Assembly: GCF_900129355.1 (NCBI RefSeq) | Contig: NZ_FQVL01000001.1 | Coordinates: 573,753 to 637,752 of the forward strand | Direction of reading: 5' to 3' | Origin: Seinonella peptonophila | GTDB taxonomy: Bacteria > Bacillota > Bacilli > Thermoactinomycetales > Thermoactinomycetaceae | DNA length: 64,000 nt | Part shown: positions 9,479 to 20,568 of the stretch, in pieces | Layout of the letters: every line of letters starts with the position of its first letter | How positions within the stretch are numbered: position 1 is the first letter of the stretch | The notes under the pieces: model-generated | The model's input: the letters and a program-made list of their open reading frames with translations, nothing else | Told to the model about the DNA's origin: nothing | The model's database searches: none | Position numbers and translations under genes: made by a program

Positions 9479-10282
9479 TTACTGTGTAATATCTTTTCCA
9501 AAATACTTCTCGGAAATTTCCTTCAATGTACCATCTTTTCTCATTTCATCTAATGCTCGATTCAATTCAGCTAACAATTTTGGGTTTCCTTTTTCAACCG
9601 GGAAAGCAATTTCTACTTTTTCAATCGGTTCCCCTACAACTTTCAAGGGCAATTTTTCCTTCTTCATCATCTCAGCGATGGCAAGGCGATCATTAATCGA
9701 TACGTCAATACGTTTATTGGCTACGTCCCACATTGCTGACATCATATCTTCATACACTTTTACTTCTGCTTTTGCATCTCGTGCATATTTTCCATAGTTA
9801 CTTGTAGATGTTTGGCCAGCCGTCTTCCCTTTAATATCTGCAACGCCTTTAATGGTTTGGTTATCCTTGTGTACCACAATTTCCGCATATGAGATGGTAT
9901 AGGGATTCGTAAAGTCGAATTTTTTCTTCCGTTCTTCCTTTACCCCTACTTGGTTGGCAACAATATCGATCTTTCCAGTCTGAAGACTTGATAACATACC
10001 ATCCCAAGGAGTTTCTACAAATTGAGCCTTTACACCAATCCGTTTGGCTAATTCTTCTGCAATCTCAACATCAAAACCGGTAAGTTTATTCCCTTTTTTC
10101 TCATGAAAACTGAAGGGACTATATGTACCTTCTGTTCCAATTAAAATCGTTCCCCGTTTCTTAATTTGATCAAGCAAATCGCCCTCAGCTTTCTTTTCAA
10201 CAGAGCATCCTGTTAATACAACACTGAGCAGGATCATAACAGATAAGAGCGAAAAACCGAGCATCCGTAGTCTAGACATCAT
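9479..10282 (-). CDS. tcyA: cystine-binding lipoprotein of ABC transporter
   Basis: 267 residues. The N-terminus is a lipoprotein signal peptide (MMSRLRMLGFSLL, hydrophobic core, lipobox LTGC), so the mature protein is anchored outside the membrane by its cysteine. The rest is a family 3 periplasmic-type binding domain. GTEGTYSPFSFHEK, TGFDVEIAEELAKRIGV, WDGMLSSLQTGKIDIVANQVG and ERKKKFDFTNPYT closely resemble known cystine-binding proteins (TcyA/FliY type). The frame extends to an ATG at 10294, but that codon overlaps the GGAGG binding site. The ATG at 10282 is used. A promoter lies just upstream. Confidence 0.88.
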   Translation of the reverse strand: MMSRLRMLGFSLLSVMILLSVVLTGCSVEKKAEGDLLDQIKKRGTILIGTEGTYSPFSFHEKKGNKLTGFDVEIAEELAKRIGVKAQFVETPWDGMLSSLQTGKIDIVANQVGVKEERKKKFDFTNPYTISYAEIVVHKDNQTIKGVADIKGKTAGQTSTSNYGKYARDAKAEVKVYEDMMSAMWDVANKRIDVSINDRLAIAEMMKKEKLPLKVVGEPIEKVEIAFPVEKGNPKLLAELNRALDEMRKDGTLKEISEKYFGKDITQ

Positions 10283-10332
10283 CTCTTCCTCCATAATTCA
10301 TAGTAAACTAGTATGATATATTTGATTTTATA

Positions 10333-10361
10333 ATCTTACGTTGCAATTCTTTGCTTGTCAA
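10333..10361 (-). promoter_or_regulatory. predicted sigma-A promoter for tcyABC
   Basis: On the minus strand TTGACA (10361-10356) and TAAGAT (10338-10333) are 17 bases apart, an almost consensus promoter about 50 bases before the tcyA start. Confidence 0.7.
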
Positions 10362-10397
10362 TCTGTTTTATTTTATATATAAATTGTTTTATATATG

Positions 10398-11705
10398 CTA
10401 ATCATCAAAAAAACGATCACTTGGACCAAACAAACGCGCATGCACTTTCATTGCATAGGAGTCAGTCATACCAGCAATATAATCGCAAACAATACGTGCT
10501 TGTTCTTGCTCTGTCTCCGCTTTCTTTACCTTGATTCGATCACTTCGAGGTAAAAGTGCATGTTCCTCCATTAGTGCATCAAACAATTGCTGAATGATGT
10601 AACTACCTCGATAGGCAACTGTCTGAACGCGGTGTGAATATATCACCTCATCCGCAACTAATCGATGAAGCTGATCTAGTAACGGTCTCATATCCGATGT
10701 TAAAAATACACGATATTTTACTCTTGCTGACGAAAATTCATTCGATATTTTTTGTAAGGAAATAGAAGCAATAAAAGCTGAGATCAGTAAAGTGAAGACT
10801 CTTTTTAAACGATATTTCAACTGTTCACTGCCTAAACGGAGGTTTTCCAAAAGTGAACAGGCACTTTGTAGAGGAGGTAAACCAATCTTTGCATATGGAG
10901 CGATAATATCTGACAACTGATCTAATTGAATCAAACCCAAATTAATCGCATCTTCAACATCATGGGTACCGTAGGCAATATCGTCCGCGATTTCAAGTAA
11001 AGAACACTCTAGACTTTGGTTTACTGTTTGTAAATATTCATTTGGTTTTGGCTCCGTTCTAAGCAGATAAGACTGCTCATGATCTAAGAGTGGACTGATC
11101 ACCCACTTAAAGCGAGGCTCTTCAGAAAGAAAATAACTAGCTTTAGGTGGATAAGGTTTTTGTAACTGTTGCATCGCTTGATCTAAAGAAATGGGATACT
11201 TCATGATGGAGAGCAGCAGCGCACGTGTTAAATTTAACCCCTCACCATGTTCTCCTTCTAAATCCGTCAACAAACGAAAGGTATGTGCATTTGCTTCAAA
11301 CCCACCATATTTGCTCATACATCGATGCAATGCTTCTTCACCCCGATGACCAAATGGTGGATGTCCTAAATCATGCGCTAGAGAAGCTGCCTCTACCAAC
11401 GAAGCATCCAATGTCGCTTCTGGCATGAAACTTCTGCTTGTTCGATTAAGAAAATTGGCGATTTGACGAGCTATCTGGGCTACCTCTAAAGAATGAGTTA
11501 ATCTTGTACGATGTAGATCGCCGACATACATACCAATCACCTGTGTTTTGGCCTGTAGTCGGCGAAAAGCTGCACTATGAATAATCCTTGCACGATCAAT
11601 TTCAAATGCTGTCCCTTGAACTTCCATGTCTAGCGCTTCATCATGAAAACGTTCATAATCTGATACCTGATACAATGAATTCACTTGATCAAATGATCGT
11701 TTCAT
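10398..11705 (-). CDS. dGTPase-like dNTP triphosphohydrolase (HD superfamily)
   Basis: 435 residues. The sequence is of the Dgt type, which hydrolyses dNTPs to the deoxynucleoside and triphosphate. DRARIIHSAAFRRLQAKTQV, RTRLTHSLEVAQIARQI and the metal-binding AHDLGHPPFGHRGEEAL are the usual motifs, with a further conserved Asp in LEIADDIAYGTHDVEDA. The ATG at 11705 is chosen. A GTG at 11726 would add seven residues but has no clear binding site, and the AGAGG before the ATG is rather distant (13 bases), so the start is uncertain. It is soluble and cytoplasmic, and single between the importer and exporter genes. Family members guard dNTP balance and some restrict phages. Confidence 0.85.
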   Translation of the reverse strand: MKRSFDQVNSLYQVSDYERFHDEALDMEVQGTAFEIDRARIIHSAAFRRLQAKTQVIGMYVGDLHRTRLTHSLEVAQIARQIANFLNRTSRSFMPEATLDASLVEAASLAHDLGHPPFGHRGEEALHRCMSKYGGFEANAHTFRLLTDLEGEHGEGLNLTRALLLSIMKYPISLDQAMQQLQKPYPPKASYFLSEEPRFKWVISPLLDHEQSYLLRTEPKPNEYLQTVNQSLECSLLEIADDIAYGTHDVEDAINLGLIQLDQLSDIIAPYAKIGLPPLQSACSLLENLRLGSEQLKYRLKRVFTLLISAFIASISLQKISNEFSSARVKYRVFLTSDMRPLLDQLHRLVADEVIYSHRVQTVAYRGSYIIQQLFDALMEEHALLPRSDRIKVKKAETEQEQARIVCDYIAGMTDSYAMKVHARLFGPSDRFFDD

Positions 11706-11824
11706 TGGTGTAATCGAACCTCTCACACTTTTTATTCCAGGAGTTCAAACAAGAAATACCACCTGGTTGTATACAATTGCTAGCAATCATTTTTATTTTA
11801 TACGAATTATGCTTGAAAAATCCA

Positions 11825-13561
11825 TTACCCAACAACGATCCCATTTTGCATTTGATCCATTTGAGCATAAATCCCGCCTTGGTTAACTAATGTTTTGTGT
11901 GTACCTCGTTCGACAATTCGCCCACGATCTAGAACAAGGATCTGATCTGCATCTCGAATCGTTGACAGACGATGAGCAATGATAAAAGTGGTTCGATCCT
12001 TACGCATTTTTATCATCGCTTGTTGAATGAGCTCTTCCGTCTCAGTATCGATGTGTGCAGTCGCTTCATCTAACACTAAGATTTTCGGCATGAGTGCCAT
12101 TGTCCGTGCAAATGCTAGAAGTTGCTTCTCTCCACTAGATAATGTTGTTCCACCGTCAGTGATAATTTGGTCATATCCATTTGGCAAACGACGTATAAAA
12201 GGGTCAGCCTGTACAAGTTGTGCCGCGTTTATGATCTGTTGATCTGTTATCGAGGGATGATCTAAGCCAATATTACTACGAACAGAACCATGAAATAGCA
12301 CAGAATCTTGTAGTACCAACCCAATTTTTGTTCGAAGTTCCTGCTCAGAAAAGCGAGCTAATGGCTTCCCTTCTAAAAGAATCTCACCACTCGTTGGTTC
12401 ATAAAACCGCAAAAGCAATTGAACAATTGTACTTTTACCACTACCTGTATGTCCTACAAGCCCTACTGTCTGTCCAGGCTCAATGCAAAATGAGACCTCA
12501 TCTAAAACCAATTCGCCATTTGAATATGCAAAAGAAACATTTCGAAATTCTACCAAACCTTTATCGATTGATATTTTGTCATTTCCTAATTGTTGTGGAG
12601 CAAGGTCTTGCTGATCCAATAATTGAAAAACACGTTCCGCAGAGACGATTGATTCTTGATAGCGAGGTAATTGCGTAACAATCTGTTGTAATGGCTCAAA
12701 AACACGATTGATTAAATTAATAAATCCATATAGAACACCAATTTTAATTTCTGCATGGATCGCTTGCCAACCAAAAAACTGTAAAATCACGATCAATACA
12801 AGAATCCATAGAAAGTCGGTTGCAGGTCTTAAAAGTAAAGCATCGGCCTGTATTCCTTTTATACGTAATTGAAAATGGTCTTGATTCAATCCTCGAAATT
12901 GTTCATATAAGCGAGCTTCTTGAGAAAAGACTTGAATGACTGACATCCCTTGTAATGTTTCGTTTAAATGTGTATTCAACTGACTCAACTTGCTACGCAT
13001 TTTTTGAAATATTGGGCGACTTACTTTCCGATACGTCGCAATCAACATGTAAAACAATGGAAATAAAACCAGCGAAGTCAACGCCCAACCAGGATCTAAT
13101 ATAAAAAGACCCACCAGTACGCCAATAATAAAAATACTATTCTGTAACAAAGATGCTAAAACACTTACATATAGATCACGAATTGATTCTGTATCGTTGG
13201 TAATTCGTGTAATCATAGAACCAGTAGGCGTCCGATCAAAATACGCGAGTGAAAGTTGTTGTACTTTCGAAAAAACTTCAATTCTCATCCTACGGATAAT
13301 AGATTGTGCAATTTTTTGAAAACGAATCTCCTGTTTATATAGCAAGAGTGCCGACAATACTTGACATCCAAAATAAATCGCACAAAACAATAGTACTTCA
13401 CGAATAATCCAATGCTTAGGTAACAAAAAATGGTCAATGTAGTAGCTAATCCCCAATGGAAGCCCTATCTCGATCATCGTAGCAATAAAGAGCAAAATAA
13501 AAGCGAATAGAAAGACTCTCCAATGAGGCTGAACATATCTTACCAATCGACGAAAAATCAT
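11825..13561 (-). CDS. ABC exporter half-transporter, YheH-like subunit
   Basis: 578 residues: an ABC exporter transmembrane domain with six hydrophobic segments (about residues 1-310) and a nucleotide-binding domain. Walker A is GHTGSGKSTIVQLL. Walker B ILVLDEATAHIDTETE keeps the catalytic Glu. The signature is the deviant LSSGEKQLLAFAR. This pattern is known for the YheH/BmrD member of heterodimeric multidrug exporters, where the partner supplies a normal signature. The ATG at 13561 overlaps the stop of the upstream subunit as ATGA and has GGAGGG before it. A 20-residue longer frame exists but lies inside the previous gene. Substrate is unknown. Confidence 0.88.
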   Translation of the reverse strand: MIFRRLVRYVQPHWRVFLFAFILLFIATMIEIGLPLGISYYIDHFLLPKHWIIREVLLFCAIYFGCQVLSALLLYKQEIRFQKIAQSIIRRMRIEVFSKVQQLSLAYFDRTPTGSMITRITNDTESIRDLYVSVLASLLQNSIFIIGVLVGLFILDPGWALTSLVLFPLFYMLIATYRKVSRPIFQKMRSKLSQLNTHLNETLQGMSVIQVFSQEARLYEQFRGLNQDHFQLRIKGIQADALLLRPATDFLWILVLIVILQFFGWQAIHAEIKIGVLYGFINLINRVFEPLQQIVTQLPRYQESIVSAERVFQLLDQQDLAPQQLGNDKISIDKGLVEFRNVSFAYSNGELVLDEVSFCIEPGQTVGLVGHTGSGKSTIVQLLLRFYEPTSGEILLEGKPLARFSEQELRTKIGLVLQDSVLFHGSVRSNIGLDHPSITDQQIINAAQLVQADPFIRRLPNGYDQIITDGGTTLSSGEKQLLAFARTMALMPKILVLDEATAHIDTETEELIQQAMIKMRKDRTTFIIAHRLSTIRDADQILVLDRGRIVERGTHKTLVNQGGIYAQMDQMQNGIVVG

Positions 13562-15309
13562 CTTCGTCCCTCCAATCCTTCGGTCAATGTCTGTTGACGT
13601 AGTAATGTCTGTTGATACCACCCGCTCTTTTTGGCAAGTTCTCGATGTGTCCCGGAATCGATTACTTCTCCTTGTTCAAAAACCCAAATTTGATCTGCAT
13701 GTTCAACTGCGCTTAAACGATGAGCTACAATGATCGTTGTCTGATCCTGACGTTTTTGCCGAATCATTTGTATGATCTGCTGCTCTGTTTTCGCGTCAAC
13801 AGCAGATAGAGCATCATCTAAGATTAAAATTTCTGGTTTCAACAGAATAGCCCGAGCAATGGAGATTCGTTGCTTTTGACCACCTGATAAAGTGACACCT
13901 CTCTCCCCGACTACAGTCTGGTACCCTTGAGCAAATTGGAGGATATCATCATGCACTTGTGCATCTCGAGCTGCTTGTTCAATCTCTTCTGGTGTTGCCG
14001 CAGGATAGCCAAATGCGATATTCTCTGCTATCGTGGTGGAAAAAAGCATGTGCTCCTGAGGAACATATCCAAATGCAACACGTAATGTTTTTAACGCAAT
14101 ATGACGATGATCAATTTCCGATAATCGAATCTGACCTTCAGTTAACTCAAATTCTCGTAATAACAAACGCAATAGTGTGGTTTTGCCACTCCCTGTTCTA
14201 CCGACTAATCCAATAGTCTGTCTTGGAAAAATGTTTAAATCTAACTTCTGTAAGGCTACTAGGTTTGAGTTTGGATACGTGAAACGCGGTATATAGATTT
14301 TCACTTCTCCTGATGGAAGTTGTTTGATCGGTTGACTGACCTGAATGATGGGCTCTTCATCCTGTAACAGTTTTTGGAGCCGCCCATATGAAGCGCGACC
14401 GCGCTCAATAATATTAAATAACCAACCAAGGGCTAACATCGGCCAAATTAAATCACCTATATAAAAAGTAAACTGTGTTAGTTGACCTATGGTAATCTTC
14501 CCTTGCAAAACAAACCACGATCCAAAACCAATCGATATGAGAAAACTTACTCCTGTAATAATGAAAATAGTGGGGTCATAGAGTGCATCTATTCGCGCTG
14601 CAGATAGATTGGTAGAAACAATTTGATTCATACGCTTCTTAAACTGACTCAACTCGGAATCTTGTTTGCCGAATGCCTTGATCATCCTTACTGAAGATAT
14701 ATTTTGCTGTACATCTTCCGTCATATCCTCAAAGGCTTCTTGTGCTTTTTTAAAACGATGATGCAAAAGTTTTCCATAGTAGCTAGCCGTCCAGGCCATA
14801 ATCGGCATCGGCAGCATAGCTAATAAAGTCAATTTCCAATCAATAAAGAAAACCATTGTACTGATAATCATAATCCCACCAATTAATCCATCAACGATTA
14901 CCATAACTCCATCACCAGCGGTATAAGTAACTGCTTGAATATCATTTGTTCCATGTGCCATTAATTTCCCAATTCGGTGTCGCTGATAAAATGTTGGTGA
15001 TTGCTTTGTTAGATGTTGGTAAAAGCGGTCTCGTAATAGTTGCCCAAGTCGGTGTGCAGCACCAAACAATTGAACTCTCCAAACATACCGGCAACCATAG
15101 ACCAAAATCCCTGAAATAAATACAAGTAAAGTCCATTTCAGAAGTATGCCAGCCGTAAGAGTTTTAGCAGTTCCGTGATCAACAATGATTCGTATCACAT
15201 ATGGGACAAAAAGTTCTAATAAAGTGACAGTGATCAACATAACAATGCCAATTATATATCTCTTCTTTTCTAGGCGAAAAAACCACCATAAATCTAAAAA
15301 AATCTTCAT
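13558..15309 (-). CDS. ABC exporter half-transporter, YheI-like subunit
   Basis: 583 residues, transmembrane domain plus nucleotide-binding domain. Walker A GRTGSGKTTLLRLL and signature LSGGQKQRISIARA are normal, but Walker B is LILDDALSAVDAKTE, with Asp in place of the catalytic Glu. Together with its partner this predicts one active and one degenerate ATP site, as in BmrC/BmrD of B. subtilis. The ATG at 15309 follows GGAGGAGAAAGG. A longer frame to 15393 would run through the attenuator hairpin and is rejected. The gene is first in the two-gene exporter operon and is preceded by a terminator hairpin and a short leader peptide, suggesting drug-inducible expression. Confidence 0.88.
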   Translation of the reverse strand: MKIFLDLWWFFRLEKKRYIIGIVMLITVTLLELFVPYVIRIIVDHGTAKTLTAGILLKWTLLVFISGILVYGCRYVWRVQLFGAAHRLGQLLRDRFYQHLTKQSPTFYQRHRIGKLMAHGTNDIQAVTYTAGDGVMVIVDGLIGGIMIISTMVFFIDWKLTLLAMLPMPIMAWTASYYGKLLHHRFKKAQEAFEDMTEDVQQNISSVRMIKAFGKQDSELSQFKKRMNQIVSTNLSAARIDALYDPTIFIITGVSFLISIGFGSWFVLQGKITIGQLTQFTFYIGDLIWPMLALGWLFNIIERGRASYGRLQKLLQDEEPIIQVSQPIKQLPSGEVKIYIPRFTYPNSNLVALQKLDLNIFPRQTIGLVGRTGSGKTTLLRLLLREFELTEGQIRLSEIDHRHIALKTLRVAFGYVPQEHMLFSTTIAENIAFGYPAATPEEIEQAARDAQVHDDILQFAQGYQTVVGERGVTLSGGQKQRISIARAILLKPEILILDDALSAVDAKTEQQIIQMIRQKRQDQTTIIVAHRLSAVEHADQIWVFEQGEVIDSGTHRELAKKSGWYQQTLLRQQTLTEGLEGRR

Positions 15310-15334
15310 TTCCTTTCTCCTCCAAAGAACCCCA

Positions 15335-15383
15335 ATAAAAATAGCCATCAAAGGGTTGCAAACAAGAGCAACCCCTTGATGGC
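15335..15383 (-). terminator. attenuator hairpin before the ABC exporter genes
   Basis: On the minus strand GCCATCAAGGGGTTGC (15383-15368) pairs with GCAACCCTTTGATGGC (15359-15344), 15 of 16 positions, followed by TATTTTTATT. It lies 26 bases before the exporter start codon and after a leader peptide frame, so it must be read through for the exporter to be made. A smaller hairpin GGTCA-loop-TGACC is at 15404-15388. Confidence 0.8.
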
Positions 15384-15408
15384 CGATGGTCATGCTTAGT
15401 GACCTGTA

Positions 15409-15480
15409 TCAACCATAGCAAAAGTTGCTGACTTGTTTAGGGAAATATACCTTTAATACGCTTTTTAACTTCATCATCAC
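15409..15480 (-). CDS. leader peptide of the ABC exporter operon
   Basis: A 23-codon frame (GTG start, then ATG ATG; about MMMKLKSVLKVYFPKQVSNF followed by CYG and a stop). It has an excellent AAAGGAG site seven bases before the GTG. It ends 26 bases before the strong attenuator hairpin that precedes the exporter genes. The B. subtilis bmrCD exporter is controlled by a comparable translated leader (bmrB), in which ribosome stalling by antibiotics allows readthrough. Codons for Ser-Asn (AGCAAC, 15429-15424) are complementary to GTTGCT in the terminator's first arm (15372-15367), a possible anti-terminator. The peptide is not similar in sequence to any that I recognise. Confidence 0.65.
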   Translation of the reverse strand: MMMKLKSVLKVYFPKQVSNFCYG

Positions 15481-15589
15481 AAATCAGCTCCTTTCTCAGT
15501 CCATTATTGGTAATTTATGATAAACATTTATTCAACATATCGAACAATTATTCCTGCTTCATTTTAAAATTAAGTAATAAAAAGTAACC

Positions 15590-15618
15590 GAAAGACAATT
15601 CACGAGTGATTGTCTTTC
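15590..15618. repeat. perfect 10-base inverted repeat in divergent promoter region
   Basis: GAAAGACAAT at 15590-15599 and ATTGTCTTTC at 15609-15618 around a 9-base spacer. It lies just upstream of the metY promoter and upstream of the exporter leader. It could be an operator or a weak bidirectional terminator, although the flanking T runs are poor. Confidence 0.5.
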
Positions 15619-15625
15619 TCTTAGA

Positions 15626-15654
15626 TTGACGAATTGGCTTGGATCGCATACAAT
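15626..15654 (+). promoter_or_regulatory. predicted sigma-A promoter for metY-metA
   Basis: TTGACG (15626-15631) and TACAAT (15649-15654) separated by 17 bases, about 30 bases before the SAM riboswitch. Confidence 0.7.
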
Positions 15655-15692
15655 GTCCAATAGTAATAACTTAAAAATAGTTTAATAAAGAT

Positions 15693-17166
<1,474 letters not shown>

Positions 17167-17190
17167 TTTGATAGAAAGAAGGGTATATCT

Positions 17191-18099
17191 TTGCCTATTA
17201 AGATTCCAAATCAATTACCAGCTAAAATGATTTTACAAAATGAAAATATATTTGTTATGGATGAACAACGTGCATTGCATCAAGATATTCGCCCATTGCA
17301 AATTGTCATCCTCAATCTAATGCCAACAAAAGTAGCGACAGAAACACAATTGCTTCGACTACTTGGAAATTCACCACTTCAAGTTGAAATTACATTGATC
17401 CATCCAAAATCACATATTTCTAAAAATACACCTGCTGAGCATTTAACTGCTTTCTATCAAACATTTGAAGAGATTACACATAAAAAATATGATGGAATGC
17501 TGATCACCGGAGCTCCTGTTGAGCATCTACCTTTTGAACAAGTAGATTATTGGGAAGAATTAACACAGATTTTGGAATGGGGGGAAACAAATGTTACCTC
17601 TACATTTCACATTTGCTGGGGAGCACAAGCAGGACTCTACTATCATTATGGCATATCTAAAACCATACTTAACCAGAAGGTTTTTGGGATATTCGAGCAT
17701 CAGTTGAAAAAGACTCACCATAAACTATTACGCGGTTTTGATGATCTCTTTTATGCCCCTCATTCACGCCATACAGATATCGACCGAACATTGGTGCAAA
17801 AAAACGATCAACTTGAACTTTTAGCAGAATCAGACGAGGCGGGTATCTATTTACTCGCCAGTCAAGATGGGAAACAGATTTATGTTACTGGTCATTGTGA
17901 ATATGACTTACTTACTTTAAAGTACGAGTACGAACGTGATGTAAGTCGGGGTCTTTCTATCCAAGTTCCTAAAAACTATTTTCCAGGCGATGACCCCTCT
18001 CAAACACCAAAACAAAATTGGCGTTCACATGCAAATTTACTCTTTACTAATTGGCTCAATTACTACGTTTATCAAGAAACCCCCTATAAACTTCAGTAA
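17191..18099 (+). CDS. metA: homoserine O-acetyltransferase (MetA type)
   Basis: 302 residues with a TTG start behind an AGAAGGG site. The protein belongs to the MetA acyltransferase family (class I glutamine amidotransferase-like fold). The family opening [14 protein letters not shown] and the stretch [24 protein letters not shown] are present. So are the catalytic Cys in [13 protein letters not shown] and the His/Glu pair in VTGHCEYD. It acylates homoserine, providing the substrate for the MetY encoded just upstream. Because MetY uses the acetyl ester, acetyl-CoA is the likely donor. A bidirectional terminator follows the gene. Confidence 0.94.
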   Translation: MPIKIPNQLPAKMILQNENIFVMDEQRALHQDIRPLQIVILNLMPTKVATETQLLRLLGNSPLQVEITLIHPKSHISKNTPAEHLTAFYQTFEEITHKKYDGMLITGAPVEHLPFEQVDYWEELTQILEWGETNVTSTFHICWGAQAGLYYHYGISKTILNQKVFGIFEHQLKKTHHKLLRGFDDLFYAPHSRHTDIDRTLVQKNDQLELLAESDEAGIYLLASQDGKQIYVTGHCEYDLLTLKYEYERDVSRGLSIQVPKNYFPGDDPSQTPKQNWRSHANLLFTNWLNYYVYQETPYKLQ

Positions 18100-18102
18100 T
18101 CG

Positions 18103-18130
18103 AAAAGAGACCTTCCATGAGGTCTCTTTT
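18103..18130. terminator. bidirectional terminator between metA and the convergent small gene
   Basis: AAAAGAGACC-TTCCATGA-GGTCTCTTTT forms a hairpin with A and T runs on both sides, serving metA on the plus strand and the convergent gene on the minus strand. Confidence 0.85.
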
Positions 18131-18485
18131 ACGCCCGAAATGTAGCAATCACTTCGATTTTCCCTACTATATTCCGATTCAACTCTTCTAAATCCTCTGC
18201 CGGAATCCAGTATTCTTGATGGTGAGTTCCTCCAACTGTTTGAATCTCATACTGTTCTAAAAAATCTTGTTGAATCTGAAAGCGAGTAACATGTCCCTCA
18301 AAATCTGAAGCTTTATCTTTTGTATTCCAATCACGTGCAATCTGTTCAGCATATGACTGATCCAAAACAGGATAAAAAATGGGCTGAAACGGTAATCGCG
18401 GTGGAAATGCACGATAACCCCTCTCTTTCAATAAATAAAGCTCCTTTTTTCCAACAGGTCTATAAAGTGTTATTGTTTTCATCAT
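18129..18485 (-). CDS. small conserved protein, YRPVG-type
   Basis: 118 residues, soluble, no signal peptide. The sequence MMKTITLYRPVGKKELYLL, followed by FPPRLPFQPIFYPVL, ARDWNTKDKASDF and HHQEYWIPAEDLEELN, matches a widespread family of about 110 residues. To my knowledge this family is often auto-labelled as an ADP-ribosylation/crystallin J1-like protein without experimental support. The start at 18485 is preceded by GAAAGGAAA. It is convergent with metA and divergent from typA, so it is probably a single gene. Function is unknown. Confidence 0.72.
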   Translation of the reverse strand: MMKTITLYRPVGKKELYLLKERGYRAFPPRLPFQPIFYPVLDQSYAEQIARDWNTKDKASDFEGHVTRFQIQQDFLEQYEIQTVGGTHHQEYWIPAEDLEELNRNIVGKIEVIATFRA

Positions 18486-18607
18486 TTGTTTCCTTTCGTC
18501 TTGATTCAGTGCATAATATTATTCATTTGGTAAATATAGCTCGATTCTTATATCCATTCTGTGTTACGATGGGGGGATGAAGAATAGAGAGGGGTCTTAA
18601 CAGTTCC

Positions 18608-20431
18608 ATGAATGCAGAACAGATACGGAATATAGCGATTATCGCCCACGTTGATCATGGTAAAACAACATTGGTCGACGCGATGTTAAAACAGAGTCAA
18701 ATCTTTCGTAGTAATCAACAAGTTGCTGACCGTGTTCTAGATTCAAATGAATTAGAACAAGAACGAGGTATTACTATTTTATCGAAAAATACTGCCATTC
18801 AATATAAAGAAACAAAAATCAATATTGTTGATACACCTGGTCACGCTGATTTTGGCGGAGAGGTTGAACGGGTTATGAACATGGTTGATGGTGTTCTCCT
18901 ATTGGTTGATGCGGTTGAAGGACCCATGCCTCAGACGAAGTTTGTACTTAAACAAGCCTTAGAGCGAGGACATCGTGTTATCGTTGTGGTTAATAAAATT
19001 GATCGACCTCATGCTCGTCCTGACTTTGTAATCGATACTACATTTGATCTTTTCGTTGAATTAGGCGCAACAGATGAACAGTGCGAATTCCCCATCATTT
19101 ATGCAAGTGGTTTGAGTGGTGTTTCTGGCGAAGAACCTGATCAATTAACAGAGAATTTGGTACCTCTCTTTGAAACCATTGTACACGAAATCCCTTCACC
19201 ACAAGTAAATCTAAATGCTCCCACTCTCATGCAGGCTACTTTGCTTGGTTATGATCAATATAAAGGTCAAATTGTGATCGGACGCTTAGCACAGGGAACC
19301 ATTCATCGTAATCAAACAATATTACTGATCTCTGCTGATGGCAAACGGCGACAAGAGAAGATTACACAAGTTTTCACTCACCGAGGACTTACTCGTCAAG
19401 AAACTGATACCGCATATGCTGGGGATATTATTGCCCTTACGGGCTTGGGTAAAGTTGGAATCGGAGATACACTCTGTGACCCAGAACACCCACAACAATT
19501 ACCTCCTATTCAAGTGGAAGAACCGACCATCCAGATGACTGTGAGTGTAAATACGAGTCCTTTTGCAGGTCAAGAGGGTACTTATGTGACTTCTGTAAAA
19601 CTTCGGGAGCGTCTTTTCCGTGAAGCTGAACGTGATGTTGCCTTAAAAGTGGAAGAAGGAAATAGTTCAGATACTTTCCTTGTATCTGGTCGTGGAGAAC
19701 TTCATTTAAGCATCTTGATTGAGAATCTACGGCGTGAAGGTTATGAATTCCAAGTAAGCAAACCGGAAGTGATTATCAAAGAGATAGACGGAAAAAAACA
19801 TGAGCCTGTTGAATCAGTTGAAATTGAAGTGAGTCAAGAATATCAAGGAACTGTAGTCGAGCTACTTGGTCGCCGAAAAGGCGAGTTAAAGGACATGGAG
19901 CTGCAAGATAATGGATTGATTAAATTTCGATACTTGGTGCCTTCCAGAGGCTTGATTGGATTCCGACAGCAATTATTAACCGCCACACGCGGTCATGCAC
20001 TTGTCAATACTCTCTTTGAAGGGTATCAGCCGTTCTTAGGAATCATTCAAACCCATGAATTTGGATCATTAATCGCTTGGGAAACTGGCACAGCCACCAC
20101 ATATGCACTTCACTCCGCTCAAGAGCGCGGCCAACTCTATATTACGCCAGGGACAGAAGTCTATGAGGGAATGGTCGTAGGTGAGCATATTCGCGACAGC
20201 GATTTAGAAGTAAATGTGTGTAAAAAGAAGCATTTAACAAGTATCCGTCGTGCAACAGCAGAAGAAGCTCTTCGTTTAGATACACCTCGACAACTTTCAT
20301 TAGATGAGGCCTTTGAGATTCTAAAAGATGATGAATTACTTGAAGTAACACCTAAATCATATCGATTGAGAAAAAAATATCTTCGGAAAAATGAACGTAC
20401 ACGAATGGCTAAACAAAAACAACACTCATAA
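18608..20431 (+). CDS. typA: translational GTPase TypA/BipA
   Basis: 607 residues, full length. Five-domain ribosome-binding GTPase of the EF-G family. G1 [15 protein letters not shown], switch [15 protein letters not shown]3 [15 protein letters not shown], and G4 [11 protein letters not shown] are all intact, as is the C-terminal domain with [19 protein letters not shown]. It associates with ribosomes and influences ribosome assembly and stress or cold responses. The upstream GAGGGG site is 13 bases from the ATG, rather far, but no closer start fits. A strong terminator follows, so it is monocistronic. Confidence 0.95.
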   Translation: MNAEQIRNIAIIAHVDHGKTTLVDAMLKQSQIFRSNQQVADRVLDSNELEQERGITILSKNTAIQYKETKINIVDTPGHADFGGEVERVMNMVDGVLLLVDAVEGPMPQTKFVLKQALERGHRVIVVVNKIDRPHARPDFVIDTTFDLFVELGATDEQCEFPIIYASGLSGVSGEEPDQLTENLVPLFETIVHEIPSPQVNLNAPTLMQATLLGYDQYKGQIVIGRLAQGTIHRNQTILLISADGKRRQEKITQVFTHRGLTRQETDTAYAGDIIALTGLGKVGIGDTLCDPEHPQQLPPIQVEEPTIQMTVSVNTSPFAGQEGTYVTSVKLRERLFREAERDVALKVEEGNSSDTFLVSGRGELHLSILIENLRREGYEFQVSKPEVIIKEIDGKKHEPVESVEIEVSQEYQGTVVELLGRRKGELKDMELQDNGLIKFRYLVPSRGLIGFRQQLLTATRGHALVNTLFEGYQPFLGIIQTHEFGSLIAWETGTATTYALHSAQERGQLYITPGTEVYEGMVVGEHIRDSDLEVNVCKKKHLTSIRRATAEEALRLDTPRQLSLDEAFEILKDDELLEVTPKSYRLRKKYLRKNERTRMAKQKQHS

Positions 20432-20441
20432 ATAAACAATT

Positions 20442-20462
20442 GGCGACTAAGTCGCCTTTTTT
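20442..20462 (+). terminator. terminator after typA
   Basis: GGCGAC-TAA-GTCGCC followed by six T residues, 10 bases after the typA stop. Confidence 0.85.
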
Positions 20463-20497
20463 CTTACATTCTTATTTAAACTCAGTAGTTTAACTGC

Positions 20498-20525
20498 TTG
20501 TTTTTATCAAAATCTATTATAAAAT
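20498..20525 (+). promoter_or_regulatory. possible promoter for the lipoprotein gene
   Basis: TTGTTT (20498-20503) and TAAAAT (20520-20525), 16-base spacer, about 40 bases before the start of the lipoprotein gene. The -35 match is weak. Confidence 0.4.
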
Positions 20526-20568
20526 AATCTCATAAGTTTTTAATTATATTAAGTTGAAGGAGACCATA

